A stretch of DNA of 64,000 nucleotides from Butyrivibrio sp. Su6 (lineage in GTDB: Bacteria > Bacillota > Clostridia > Lachnospirales > Lachnospiraceae), in contig NZ_FNUR01000005.1 of assembly GCF_900108105.1 (NCBI RefSeq), positions 62,001 to 126,000 on the forward strand. Direction: 5' to 3'. The translations under genes were made by a program, and so were the position numbers. Each line of letters opens with the position of its first letter. The first letter of the stretch is position 1. The notes under the pieces were generated by a model. The model did no database searches, had not been told where the DNA came from, and was given only the letters and a program-made list of their open reading frames with translations. This document shows positions 16,945-25,973 of the stretch, piece by piece.

Positions 16945-17757
16945 TTGAAGCAAAGAAAACATACCGGAGTGTATAAGACGGCTTTAAAAAACGGCACACC
17001 GTCTTACAGAACATCCATAGTTTTTAATGGAAAACACATATCACTTGGCTCATATCCGACTCTGAAAAAAGCCAGTGCTGTTTATGATGAAAGCTACTAT
17101 ATTCTCCACAGTGAAAACTTTGTAATTTCTTCCTACAAAAAAGGAATGAACCTTCCTTTTGAAAAGTGCGTGATACTGATCAATTTCCGGGACAAAGGCA
17201 TATATATCCCAAATCCGATCTATCTTGAAAAAAAATATTTTCTTTACTACTTATCTCCTGATGAAATTTTGAAATTTGATATTGATGATCTTTTTTACTA
17301 CTCATCCCACAAGATCATGAAGCGCGGAGGGCATCTTTTTGTCGCAGATTATGGAAGCCAGCTCTCTATCCTGCAGCGCTATGGGATAAAAAGTTATGCT
17401 GTATCCGGCAGAGACTATCTTTTTGCCAATGATGATCCCTATGATCTAAGATATGAAAATATAATTATCCTAAACCGCTACCACGGTGTAAGGCAGTTTG
17501 CCCACAAGGGTTTTATCAGATACAAGACCTTCATACATATTAAAAGTAATTATGTTGTAGGTGTCTACAATTCAGAAATCGAAGCTGCTATTGCCTATAA
17601 TAAGGCAGCAGATATCCTTATAAAAAACGGGGTAAATAAAAAATATCAGCTAAACTATATTGAAGATCTCAGCGCTTCGCAGTATGCTGACCTTTATGTG
17701 AAGGTAAAAATTCCTAAGAAGATATATGCACTGAAAAAAAATGGCATTAAATCATAA
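16945..17757 (+). CDS. AP2-like domain protein, possibly derived from an HNH endonuclease
   Basis: A 270-residue protein starting at TTG 16945, with GGGGG seven bases upstream. Residues 6-52 (TGVYK...SYRTSIVFNGKHISLGSYPTLKKASAVYDES) fit the three-strand plus helix AP2/integrase-type DNA-binding unit, and residues 190-235 (FIRYKTFIHIKSNYVVGVYNSEIEAAIAYNKAADI) look like a second copy. The middle resembles the HNH core of AP2-linked homing endonucleases (DDPYDLRYENIIIL), yet the leading His and DH residues are missing. I read it as a domesticated, probably non-cutting DNA-binding protein; a regulator role is inference. It is divergent from thrC with 118 bases between them and has its own terminator. 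Confidence 0.6.
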   Translation: MKQRKHTGVYKTALKNGTPSYRTSIVFNGKHISLGSYPTLKKASAVYDESYYILHSENFVISSYKKGMNLPFEKCVILINFRDKGIYIPNPIYLEKKYFLYYLSPDEILKFDIDDLFYYSSHKIMKRGGHLFVADYGSQLSILQRYGIKSYAVSGRDYLFANDDPYDLRYENIIILNRYHGVRQFAHKGFIRYKTFIHIKSNYVVGVYNSEIEAAIAYNKAADILIKNGVNKKYQLNYIEDLSASQYADLYVKVKIPKKIYALKKNGIKS

Positions 17758-17821
17758 TTTTTCATATGGATATATCACATTTTAATTAGATTATACTAGT
17801 ATAATGTACTAAACTAAAATA

Positions 17822-17863
17822 GCTGCCTGGGTTTTTCTTTCTTTCCCCACGGCAGCATTTTTT
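17822..17863 (+). terminator. Terminator between the AP2-like gene and the MATE gene
   Basis: GCTGCC / GGCAGC arms around a pyrimidine-rich loop are followed by ATTTTTT. It lies just 26 bases before the MATE start codon. Confidence 0.7.
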
Positions 17864-17889
17864 ATCATATTTAGGAGAAACAAGTTTCA

Positions 17890-19248
17890 ATGGCAAATCC
17901 CATCCCAAAAAAGTATTCAAAAGACATGACAAATGGCGATACCTTCAGCCTTCTCATAAGCTTTATGGTACCCATGATGATAGGTAATATTTTCCAGCAG
18001 TTCTACAATATAGTAGATACTATTATTGCCGGAAAGTTCATCGATTCCAACGCTCTCGCCGCAGTAGGTTCAACCGGTCACATAACAAATCTCTTTTTCG
18101 CACTTGGAAACGGACTTGCCACCGGAATAGGTATTATTGTTTCTCAGTTCTTTGGTTCAGGCGATAAAGACGGTGTAAGAAAAACAATTACCAACGCCTT
18201 TTTTATGGTAAGCGCCACATCTATATTTGTGGGTTGCCTTGGTGCTTCTTTGTCCCGTCCGGTACTAATCTACGGTTTGAAAACTCCTGATGAGATCCTT
18301 GAAAGTTCAGTTATATACATGTCTGTAACCTGCATTGGTTTTATAGGCACAGCTCTTTACAATACAATTTCCTACATAATGCGAGGAATCGGCGATTCCA
18401 AAACGCCTCTATATTTCCTTATTGTTTCCAGTTTTCTTAATATCCTGATGGATCTTGCTTTTGTTATTTACTTTGATCTTGGGGTAAAAGGACTTGCTAT
18501 AGCAACCATAACAGCTCAGGCTCTATCCGCAGCCCTTTCAATTGGATATGCCCTTTTAAAAAATCCGGTCTTTAAATTTAAAAAAAAAGATTTTGTACTT
18601 GATAAAAATATAATAATCAAATGCTACACGCTAGGCGGCTCAATGGCGCTTCAGAGCGGACTTATTGCCCTCTCTTTTGTCATACTTCAAAGAGTAATCA
18701 ACTCCTTTGGAGCAGTTGTTATCGCCGCCTTCACTACAACAAGCAAAATCGAAAACCTTGTAAATATGCAGTTCAAAGCCCTTGGAGATTCTCTATCCAC
18801 CTACTCAGGCCAGAATATCGGTGCCAAAAAAGGTGACAGGGTAAAGAAAGGCTATAGAGTCGGTATGACAATGATGGGCACATACGCCCTTATCATGATC
18901 CCTCTTATGTGGATATTCGGCGATTTCCTCATGAGAGTATTTGTCAACGAACCTGAAGTAATAGCCTTTGGCAAAACAGCCATGAGGATCCTTTCAAGCT
19001 TCTATCTCCCACTAGGAACAATCTACGTCTGCCGTGGAATACTCAACGGAGCCGGCGACGCAAAGTTCCCACTGATCTCCGGCATCTCAGAAATGGTCGG
19101 CCGAGTAATATTCCCAGCCTTCTTCTGCTCCCTTCCCTTCCTCGGAGCCTGGGGCCTATGGATATCTACCGGCATCACCTGGACAATAGTGGGTGTCACC
19201 GCCTTCATCCGCTACCACCAAAAGTCCTGGCGCAAAGGACTCTTCTAA
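17890..19248 (+). CDS. MATE family efflux transporter
   Basis: A 452-residue protein with 12 predicted membrane helices, the usual size for MATE exporters. The N-terminal signature PMMIGNIFQQFYNIVDTIIAGKF and the matching motif of the second half (GSMALQSGLIALSFVILQR ... IAAFTTTSKIEN) show the two-fold repeat. Family members export cationic drugs or metabolites with Na+ or H+; the substrate is unknown. The ribosome site AGGAG is 12 bases from the ATG, wider than usual. A terminator lies right upstream, so it needs a separate promoter or read-through. Confidence 0.93.
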   Translation: MANPIPKKYSKDMTNGDTFSLLISFMVPMMIGNIFQQFYNIVDTIIAGKFIDSNALAAVGSTGHITNLFFALGNGLATGIGIIVSQFFGSGDKDGVRKTITNAFFMVSATSIFVGCLGASLSRPVLIYGLKTPDEILESSVIYMSVTCIGFIGTALYNTISYIMRGIGDSKTPLYFLIVSSFLNILMDLAFVIYFDLGVKGLAIATITAQALSAALSIGYALLKNPVFKFKKKDFVLDKNIIIKCYTLGGSMALQSGLIALSFVILQRVINSFGAVVIAAFTTTSKIENLVNMQFKALGDSLSTYSGQNIGAKKGDRVKKGYRVGMTMMGTYALIMIPLMWIFGDFLMRVFVNEPEVIAFGKTAMRILSSFYLPLGTIYVCRGILNGAGDAKFPLISGISEMVGRVIFPAFFCSLPFLGAWGLWISTGITWTIVGVTAFIRYHQKSWRKGLF

Positions 19249-19278
19249 CGCCATCGCTCCATCCCTGACAGTAGCGCC

Positions 19279-19294
19279 CCACCCACAGAGTAGG
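19279..19294 (+). repeat. 16-nt motif shared with 21108-21123
   Basis: CCACCCACAGAGTAGG recurs in reverse orientation at 21108-21123 with one mismatch. The first copy is intergenic; the second covers the last codon of the ParB-like/HAD gene. No other feature is visible in the 158-bp spacer 19249-19406. Confidence 0.3.
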
Positions 19295-19406
19295 TGGTCC
19301 CCGCAGAGAACCATTTGCGTGACATTTCGAGTTTAGAAGTTTATGGCAACAAGCTGGATGTTATTGAATACGTCTAAATCAAATAATGTAAGTACATTGA
19401 ATCTCG

Positions 19407-21077
19407 TTACAAATTCTTTTCTTCAAGACCGTCAACCAGGCCTTTGTTATAGGCTTTTAAGAGATCTGTCATCTCAATTGAATATTTGTATGAAAGATCA
19501 CGGATTATATCAATAGGAATTATAACGTTATTAATATCGCTGTTTTTTCCATTAAAATGACCAAGCCCATACATCTCTATGCGGATTTCAACCGGCGATA
19601 ACGAATCATCCCACATTTGGCGCAGAGCCTGCTGCCTCCTTTTTGAGAGGCGGTTGTAAAAGAATCTGATAACAAAAGCAATCCCCAGTGCGAATGCCAG
19701 CATAATAGGAGCCGATACATATGGAGGCAAATAAGCTACAAGACGGTAGATATCTCGCCAACCTCCATTAGCTTCACCCATGACGACTACCTGGATAAAG
19801 TAAACTATGGCATAAAAACAGAAAGGGCTGACTGCGATAAGAGCATCCTTCTTTGTGATCTCGATACTGCTGTCAACACTGAACAAAAGAATCAACGACA
19901 TGATCGGGCATACCAGATGCAACCAAACATAAATACCACCGAAAGCAACGAATGAACCTGCAACAGGAAATATCAGAAAAAGAACAAAGATCATTGTCAG
20001 GGTAGTGCAAATTGCTCCCGAATATTGAACGACCTGAATCCATTTTGGATATGTAAAATGCTTTTTCCTGATACCCTCCACGGCATAGGGAACCATCATG
20101 ATTGCACCAAGCGCCGAAAAAACATTAGCATTTACTGTGAATAAGTGGAAAAGAGCTCCTCTCCTTTCAGGTTGAAGTTCTGTCGGATCATCAAGCAGCC
20201 CGCAAATAACCGCATAAGAGCAAAAGATAAACACAATCACGCAAGCGATAAAAGCAATGATACTTCTTCCTCTTTGAAAATTGATCACGTATGCTCTCGA
20301 CTGCACAAGTGGCGAAGGAATCGGAGCACTCTTTTTCCAAATTGTCTTAGATTCAATTATAAAAATCATATAAGCAATCAGAACAATTAAAAGCAGGTAT
20401 AGAATCACCTCAGGAATTATTCCAAAAATCCTGGCAATATCAGACAAAATTGCTTGCTTAGTCGGATAAAAAGGACTGATGTAGAACATATTTGGTTCGC
20501 GGGAAGGATCGCCTATCAACACCTTTCCCAGAACGTTAACGATTTCAGCTATAACTGCTGTTATTAAGAAAAGAATAAGCGCATGACGGAAAATCGGGAG
20601 ATTTCTCCCCTTAAGAATTATCATTGCAATAAAGGAAGTAATAATGATAAGAATATGATATATGAAGGAATGAGTTGTAAAGAACACTTCACTAAGCAGC
20701 ATATTTTTGGGAAGTATGATAGCCATTATGCCACCCAAAAATGAGAACGTACTAAGATATACAAGAACAGCATCTTGCATTTTCCCTTTAAGATATGGAA
20801 CTAAGAATGCAAAATACATGGCCATTGAGCACAATTGCCACGGAAAATAAGTAAGATTGGGCTCTTTTCCATAAATGTAAAAATAGCAAAATAATTGCTT
20901 GATAATTTCGGAGATGATCATGAAAAGACCAATATAATGAAGCAGCTTCAGGAGATATTTTTCGCTCTTATTTTTGATGTGATAAATCGCAATACTGCTG
21001 AAAAATACTGTCAGAGCAATATAAGAAAAATGTAAAGCACCAAACATTTCAGGTCTTTCCGGGAATCTAAGATCCAT
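19407..21077 (-). CDS. YwaF-type integral membrane protein fused to a second membrane module
   Basis: A 556-residue protein from ATG 21077 with AAGGAG upstream; the open frame extends 54 codons further into the neighbouring gene without a site. Residues 1-245 match the TIGR02206/YwaF type (FGALHFSYIALTVFF, FPWQLCSMAMYFAFLVPYL, THSFIYHILIIITSF). Residues about 275-480 are a second six-helix unit (FHLFTVNANVFSALGAIMMVPYAVEG ... YVWLHLVCPIMSLILLF) that resembles Pr6Pr-type membrane proteins. A cytoplasmic tail of about 70 residues ends it. Function is unknown for both modules. It begins 31 bases after the ParB-like/HAD gene and is probably cotranscribed with it. Confidence 0.75.
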   Translation of the reverse strand: MDLRFPERPEMFGALHFSYIALTVFFSSIAIYHIKNKSEKYLLKLLHYIGLFMIISEIIKQLFCYFYIYGKEPNLTYFPWQLCSMAMYFAFLVPYLKGKMQDAVLVYLSTFSFLGGIMAIILPKNMLLSEVFFTTHSFIYHILIIITSFIAMIILKGRNLPIFRHALILFLITAVIAEIVNVLGKVLIGDPSREPNMFYISPFYPTKQAILSDIARIFGIIPEVILYLLLIVLIAYMIFIIESKTIWKKSAPIPSPLVQSRAYVINFQRGRSIIAFIACVIVFIFCSYAVICGLLDDPTELQPERRGALFHLFTVNANVFSALGAIMMVPYAVEGIRKKHFTYPKWIQVVQYSGAICTTLTMIFVLFLIFPVAGSFVAFGGIYVWLHLVCPIMSLILLFSVDSSIEITKKDALIAVSPFCFYAIVYFIQVVVMGEANGGWRDIYRLVAYLPPYVSAPIMLAFALGIAFVIRFFYNRLSKRRQQALRQMWDDSLSPVEIRIEMYGLGHFNGKNSDINNVIIPIDIIRDLSYKYSIEMTDLLKAYNKGLVDGLEEKNL

Positions 21078-21108
21078 AGTTTTGTTTTCTCCTTGAAGGG
21101 TGGACTGC

Positions 21109-21996
21109 CTACTCTGCGGGTGGTGCATCAATCTTTTCGATGATCTCGATGACCTTTTTGGACCATAGAGAGCCTGGGACTTCGAGGTCGTATTCTTCGA
21201 ATTCACCTGTGCCACTGTGGGTGCAAATAACAGAGTCATTGTCGATGTGTATTGTTTTGGCGTACTTGTTTTTGATAAGGTTCTGGACGTTCTTTTGGGT
21301 CTCGGAAAACTTTACATTCTTTTTCCCTGTTCCTGTTATGATTCCATCCACATGAACAAAGAACCTGTCAAAGTAACGTCTTATATCATCAATAGAATAG
21401 AACTCTGACGAGTATACAAATATGTCATAGCCATGAGTCGTAAGATAATTGAAAAGCGCGGGAATTCCGAGCATCATTTTCTTTTTTATCTTAGAGCCAA
21501 AGTGGAATCCTGTCTCCTTTTCAACATAGTTGTCCCATTTGCTCTTGAATACGACTTCGTCAAGGTCCATGGTTACTCGCTTATCATGTTGTGATGATTC
21601 AACTATTCTTTGAAGTTCCTCATCACTCATCATGTTGATGATTTTTATTGGAACCTTTTTTATTTCAACTTTCAATGCAGCTGCCCATCTATGATGGCCA
21701 TTGATGAGCATATAGCCTTCAGGGTGAACTTTGCCAACAATAAGCGGCTCAGTTATTGGCTCCTCTCCCTTTTTTAATCTGTCCCTGAACTCTTTTTCAT
21801 AGTCAGATATTATTCTATAGCTTGGGCCTATGGCAGGATCACTAAACTCATCATCCGGATTGGGATGAAGGTCCTTGCAATCATGCCTTTTCACAAACAT
21901 ACGCTCAAAACGGCTAGCTTTTACAGGGACATACAGGCCTCTACCTTTTTCAATTTCATCACTAATAAACTGATCAAAAGAATTACTGCTCGCCAT
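21109..21996 (-). CDS. ParB/sulfiredoxin-like domain fused to a HAD-like domain
   Basis: A 295-residue cytosolic protein with GGAG before the ATG. Residues about 35-125 carry the ParB-like core (EPLIVGKV, then INGHHRWAAALK at 99-110, then VPIKIINM); the GxxRxxA motif is the nucleotide-binding box of ParB, SerK and sulfiredoxin relatives. Residues 140-280 are HAD-like: motif I VTMDLDEVVF (Asp144, Asp146), motif II FVYSSEF, a Lys-rich stretch and motif IV IHIDNDS. The pairing suggests a small-molecule or protein kinase/phosphatase-type enzyme rather than a plasmid partition protein; there is no helix-turn-helix region and no parA. That reading is inference. Confidence 0.65.
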   Translation of the reverse strand: MASSNSFDQFISDEIEKGRGLYVPVKASRFERMFVKRHDCKDLHPNPDDEFSDPAIGPSYRIISDYEKEFRDRLKKGEEPITEPLIVGKVHPEGYMLINGHHRWAAALKVEIKKVPIKIINMMSDEELQRIVESSQHDKRVTMDLDEVVFKSKWDNYVEKETGFHFGSKIKKKMMLGIPALFNYLTTHGYDIFVYSSEFYSIDDIRRYFDRFFVHVDGIITGTGKKNVKFSETQKNVQNLIKNKYAKTIHIDNDSVICTHSGTGEFEEYDLEVPGSLWSKKVIEIIEKIDAPPAE

Positions 21997-22151
21997 TCAC
22001 ATTACTCCATACAATAAAGCACGTTTTTTAGTTGACGCCATCATTATAACATATAGGTCTTTTTTCCTCGTTAACATATATAAAATTGCGATTAAATTAC
22101 TATGAAAATTAGCAGAACAAAAGGTTTCTCATACCTTTTTAGTGCAGAATA

Positions 22152-22205
22152 ATAAAAAGACTTCACAAATGTTGGATTTAAGAATCCATAATTTGTGAAG
22201 TCTTA
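22152..22205 (-). terminator. Terminator after the metallo-beta-lactamase gene
   Basis: AGACTTCACAAAT and its complement form a 13-bp stem, followed on the minus strand by CTTTTTATT. Confidence 0.85.
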
Positions 22206-22209
22206 TAGT

Positions 22210-23520
22210 TTAGAATGAAATTGTCTCTCCCTCTTGTGGAAGGATAATCTTTTCAACTTTATCAGACTTAAACTGTTCAGGTCTAAAGCTGTGAAGTGGT
22301 ATAAGCGTCTTTGGGGCAATCTCATCAACTGTTCTTCTGAGATAATATGGCTCAGCATGTCCGCCAAGTCCACACTTTATGTAATTAAGCCCAAGAACAT
22401 CCAAAAGCTCATAGAACTTTTTGAATGAAGGATCATAGTCACCAAGTGGTGCTCCATCCATATGCAGGTATAAAGAAATACAGTCTTTAAGGTCAAAGAG
22501 CTCGTATACATTCTTATAATCCTGCTGAAGGATATATTTACCGGCACTAGCCATGAGTTCTTTTCTTGTAACAACTTTTCTGCCCTTTAATAACGGAGTG
22601 TTAAGCTCTCCACCTTCAGGAAGATATACTTCAAAATAATCTTCAGGATAAAAGGCTGCCACATAATCGGCCTGGGCTGGTTCAAGAGCAAATACTCTTC
22701 CGCACTCTTTTAATGCTCCGATCATTCTGTGAACTCGTTCAACATTTCTATTGTAATTATTGATAACGATAAGGCCGCTCTCTTCCTTAGCATGAGTTTT
22801 CATATCCTCTAACAAAGTCCACTCACTGTTATCTCTTACAGGACCTTCAAGTGAGAGCATATCCACATCGCCAAAGCTTATGGTAACTCCCTCAGTGATC
22901 ATGTAATCTGCGCCCTTGCACTTTTCTGCAAAAGCTTTACTGATCTCAGGATGATGTCCATGATATCTGTAGTCACCTGTATAGCATAATTTTCCATCAC
23001 CCGTCTCAATAAGAAATCCGCAGGCACCTACTACATCATGATCTACCTGAACACAGGTAACCTTGATATCTCCTACGGTTATAGAAGCATCATAATCAAT
23101 AGGAAGAACGTTCTCATGTTCTCTAAGCTCAAGTTCTCCCATAACTCCAAGTTCATGATAAAGAACTGCTGATTCTCTACTCATATATACAGGAAGTTTA
23201 CTTGCAAGGCTTCCGAGGCCTCCCATATGATCAATATGCATATGAGAAATGATGACAAACACTTCCTTATCAATTTCCCCATATGCTTTAAGTCCAAGCT
23301 CATGAGCATCTTTTTCCTCATATATTCCATCAACTCTGTCAAGGACTCCAAGTCTTACAAGGTCAATTGTTTCCTTGTCTTTTCTGACTTTAACCTTATC
23401 ATCTATCCTGTCAGCGTGAGCATAGCCAAAATCAAAGATACAGATTGCCTTGTCAGTCTCTACAGCAACAACTGTACCGCCTATCTCACGTAATCCACTA
23501 TAAAACTTTAGATTAGTCAT
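22210..23520 (-). CDS. Metallo-beta-lactamase fold hydrolase, RNase J-like
   Basis: A 436-residue protein with the opening LREIGGTVVAVETDKAICIFDFG, the metal motif ISHMHIDHMGG, a third ligand region in CYTGDYRYHGHH, a beta-CASP-like inserted domain (LIVINNYNRNVERVHRMI) and the closing His in LIPLHSF. Its length and the beta-CASP-like part place it near RNase J and similar nucleases, but the usual RNase J C-terminal domain is absent and the KH part is not clear. It may act on RNA or a small molecule. It is a single-gene unit with its own terminator. Confidence 0.82.
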   Translation of the reverse strand: MTNLKFYSGLREIGGTVVAVETDKAICIFDFGYAHADRIDDKVKVRKDKETIDLVRLGVLDRVDGIYEEKDAHELGLKAYGEIDKEVFVIISHMHIDHMGGLGSLASKLPVYMSRESAVLYHELGVMGELELREHENVLPIDYDASITVGDIKVTCVQVDHDVVGACGFLIETGDGKLCYTGDYRYHGHHPEISKAFAEKCKGADYMITEGVTISFGDVDMLSLEGPVRDNSEWTLLEDMKTHAKEESGLIVINNYNRNVERVHRMIGALKECGRVFALEPAQADYVAAFYPEDYFEVYLPEGGELNTPLLKGRKVVTRKELMASAGKYILQQDYKNVYELFDLKDCISLYLHMDGAPLGDYDPSFKKFYELLDVLGLNYIKCGLGGHAEPYYLRRTVDEIAPKTLIPLHSFRPEQFKSDKVEKIILPQEGETISF

Positions 23521-23604
23521 AACTCTTTCTCCTTAACTAAAATACATTTCAGGACATTCATGAAGAAAGCCTTTCTTATCCCATGGATTACTTATTCCAT
23601 TAGA

Positions 23605-23637
23605 TAAGAAAAGCCTCCTACTACAAAGTAGAAGGCC
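23605..23637 (-). terminator. Terminator after the ABC importer operon
   Basis: On the minus strand GGCCTTCTACTTTGTAGTAGGAGGC folds into a hairpin followed by TTTTCTT. A second inverted repeat (AAGCCTTTCTTATC / GATAAGAAAAGCCT, about 23565-23615) overlaps its 3' arm and could compete with it. Confidence 0.75.
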
Positions 23638-23699
23638 CTGTGAATCTTGTATGCTTTTTATTATTAATGATATACGCCTTGGTCAATGACCAAATATCA

Positions 23700-25022
23700 T
23701 TAATACTGTGCGTTAATTGTGCTAAGGATTGTGTCGAACCAAGTCTGAGCATCAGCCTTGTCAAGAACAAGCTGCTCGAATGCAGGAGCAACGCTGTTTC
23801 TGATGTCGTTTGATGCATTGAATGTTGGTGAGTAGAAGAAGTCCTTAGACTGCTCATAGCAAGCTGCTGCGCAGATGTTCTCTGCCATGTAAGCCTTGTA
23901 TTCAGCTGTCTCATAAGCTGACTGTCTTACTGGAAGGTATCCTGTTGAAACAGCCCACTTAGATGTTGACTCTGTGCTTGTAAGGAACTTGAGGTACTCC
24001 CAAGCTGCAAGCTGCTTGTTTGTATCCTGTGAGAACATAACGATGTTTGTTCCTGCCATGTTAGCTGCGTTTACTTTGTTTCCTGGAAGTGGAGCTACAC
24101 CGAGTTCCCATCCGTCAGCTGTGATGTAAGAAACACCTGCTGAAGAACCAACGTAGCTGGCAATGTTCTGGTTGCTGATTACGTTTGAGAAGTATCCGTC
24201 TTCACCAACAAGACGAGCATATCCGTTGCTGTAAAGGTTTGAAAGATACTCAAATGCCTCACGGCCACCGTCTGTATCGAATAAAGCACCTGTCTCATCA
24301 ACGAAGTTCTCACCGTTCTGCTTAAGAGTAGCTTCGATAGCACCTGTGCTGTCATCATATCCGATGAAAGCGATTCCCTTAGCATCGTTTACGATCTTAG
24401 CGTCAGCTTCTACATCAGCCCATGTCTTAGGAGCTTCAATTCCAAGTTCATCAAAGAGTGTCTTGTTGTAGAAAAGAACGTATGTTGACTTGTTGAATGG
24501 TACAGCGTGTACGAATCCGAATTCTGAGCACTCACCACGGTAAGCTTCTACAATGTCATCCCAGTTGTCGAAATCATTTGCAACAAAATCATCAAGGTGA
24601 ACGATCTTGTCAAGGTAAGGTGTAAGCCAGTTGTTATAAGCCTGTGTAAGATCTGGAAGTGCATCAGCTGCAGCACTAGCCTGAAGCTTTGTCTGAAGGT
24701 CACTTGCATATCCCTGGTTTACAAGAGTAACAGTGATACCATACTCGTTTGTTGAGTTGAACTCATCTGTAAGTGCTGTAAGAGTCTCTTCAAGATTACC
24801 TGTCATGTAATGCCAGAATGTGATCTCTGTAGGCTCGATAGACTTTGTAGCAGCTGCTTCATCAGCGGCTGTAGCAGCGTCAGATGCTACCTCTGTAGCT
24901 TCTGAAACCTGTGCGTCAGATGCGGTCTCAGATGTCTGTGTGCTGCTCTGTCCGCAGCCAGCAAGCATAGATGCTGCCATGATAGTAGCAAGAATACTTG
25001 CACCTAACTTTTTCATTTTCAT
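23700..25022 (-). CDS. Sugar/glycerophosphate ABC transporter substrate-binding lipoprotein (UgpB/MalE type)
   Basis: A 440-residue lipoprotein: signal peptide with lipobox LAGC (Cys23), then an Ala/Ser/Thr/Glu-rich linker to about residue 62, then the family 1 binding fold (EITFWHYMTGNLEETLTALTDEFN). PFNKSTYVLFYNKTLFDELG and STGYLPVRQSAYET are the stretches that most recall UgpB, the sn-glycerol-3-phosphate binder, although sugar binders share them. It is the last gene of the operon, which reads ATPase, permease, permease, binding protein. The substrate is not decided by sequence; the neighbouring rhamnose genes have their own regulator and a terminator in between. Confidence 0.9.
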   Translation of the reverse strand: MKMKKLGASILATIMAASMLAGCGQSSTQTSETASDAQVSEATEVASDAATAADEAAATKSIEPTEITFWHYMTGNLEETLTALTDEFNSTNEYGITVTLVNQGYASDLQTKLQASAAADALPDLTQAYNNWLTPYLDKIVHLDDFVANDFDNWDDIVEAYRGECSEFGFVHAVPFNKSTYVLFYNKTLFDELGIEAPKTWADVEADAKIVNDAKGIAFIGYDDSTGAIEATLKQNGENFVDETGALFDTDGGREAFEYLSNLYSNGYARLVGEDGYFSNVISNQNIASYVGSSAGVSYITADGWELGVAPLPGNKVNAANMAGTNIVMFSQDTNKQLAAWEYLKFLTSTESTSKWAVSTGYLPVRQSAYETAEYKAYMAENICAAACYEQSKDFFYSPTFNASNDIRNSVAPAFEQLVLDKADAQTWFDTILSTINAQY

Positions 25023-25123
25023 TTGAAAATTCTCCCTTCTTTGCCCATATGGGCGCTTAACATTGTATCATCAACGGCTTACGCCATGTTGACCTGACTT
25101 AATATCTGCCTTTAGGTCATGTA

Positions 25124-25963
25124 TTATCCCTTAAGTCCGCTTCTTGTTACACCTTCAATGATGTACTTTCTAAGGAACAGATAGATAATAATGATAGGCA
25201 TTACCAAAATACATGAAGCAGCCATTATAAGTTCTGTTGAAGAGCCTGCCTCTGTCTGGAAACGAACAAGACCATTTGAAAGAACTCTCATCTCCTGTGA
25301 GTTAGTAACAAGAAGTGGCCACAGGAATGCATTCCATGAACTGATAATGTTAAGGATTGCAATTGAGAAAATAGCCTGTTTGTTCATAGGTACCATGATT
25401 TTTATCATGTATTTAAAATCTGAGCACTTATCAACCTTAGCGGCAAGATAAAGTGATTCAGGAACCTGCATAAAGAATCTTGTAAGCAGATAAATGTAGA
25501 ACGCACTTGAGATCCATGGCACGATCATAGCCCTATAGGAATCTATCCATTTAAGTTTTATGATTGTCTCGTAGTTTGTGATGATAAGCATTTCACCAGG
25601 AATCATAAGTGTTGCCAAAAACAGTGAGAATACTGTTTTCTTTCCCGGAAAGTTCAATCTTGAAAATGCAAATGCAGAAAGAACTGTTGTAACCAAAACT
25701 CCGGCTGTTGTGCAAATTGTAACGATGATTGTATTTACAAGATATCTTGCAAATGGTGCTGCCTCCCAGGCTGACTTATAGTTAAGCCACTGAGGTACTT
25801 CCGGGAAAAGTGCAGGTGGAACCTGAACAAGTTCAGCCGGTGTCTTAAGCGATGAAGATATCATCCAGATGAAAGGAAGTATAGTAAATACTGAACCAGC
25901 AACCAGGATCACATATTTTAAAACTTCCGCGATTATATTTACAACTTTTCTATTATTCTTCAT
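25124..25963 (-). CDS. ABC transporter permease, MalG/UgpE type
   Basis: A 279-residue membrane subunit with six predicted helices and AAGGAGG before its ATG. The EAA loop that contacts the ATPase is seen as ESLYLAAKVDKCSDF, where the canonical Gly of the DG pair is changed to Lys-Cys. The family end KKYIIEGVTRSGLKG is present. It pairs with the permease ten bases upstream to form the channel. Confidence 0.93.
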   Translation of the reverse strand: MKNNRKVVNIIAEVLKYVILVAGSVFTILPFIWMISSSLKTPAELVQVPPALFPEVPQWLNYKSAWEAAPFARYLVNTIIVTICTTAGVLVTTVLSAFAFSRLNFPGKKTVFSLFLATLMIPGEMLIITNYETIIKLKWIDSYRAMIVPWISSAFYIYLLTRFFMQVPESLYLAAKVDKCSDFKYMIKIMVPMNKQAIFSIAILNIISSWNAFLWPLLVTNSQEMRVLSNGLVRFQTEAGSSTELIMAASCILVMPIIIIYLFLRKYIIEGVTRSGLKG

Positions 25964-25973
25964 GGCGCCCTCC

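Noticed and set aside
16827-16997. A 57-residue N-terminal extension of threonine synthase
   Set aside because: The extension has no ribosome site, overlaps the start of the divergent AP2-like gene and is not part of the family; the ATG at 16826 has GAGGAG.
17790-17863. A separate small RNA or attenuator ahead of the MATE gene
   Set aside because: TATACT/TATAAT-like words near 17800 precede the terminator, but there is no convincing -35 box and the stem is simply well placed to end the AP2-like gene.
21078-21239. A longer N-terminus for the YwaF-type membrane protein
   Set aside because: The 54 extra codons run through the end of the ParB-like/HAD gene in another frame and give a non-hydrophobic, unrelated sequence; AAGGAG stands before the ATG at 21077.
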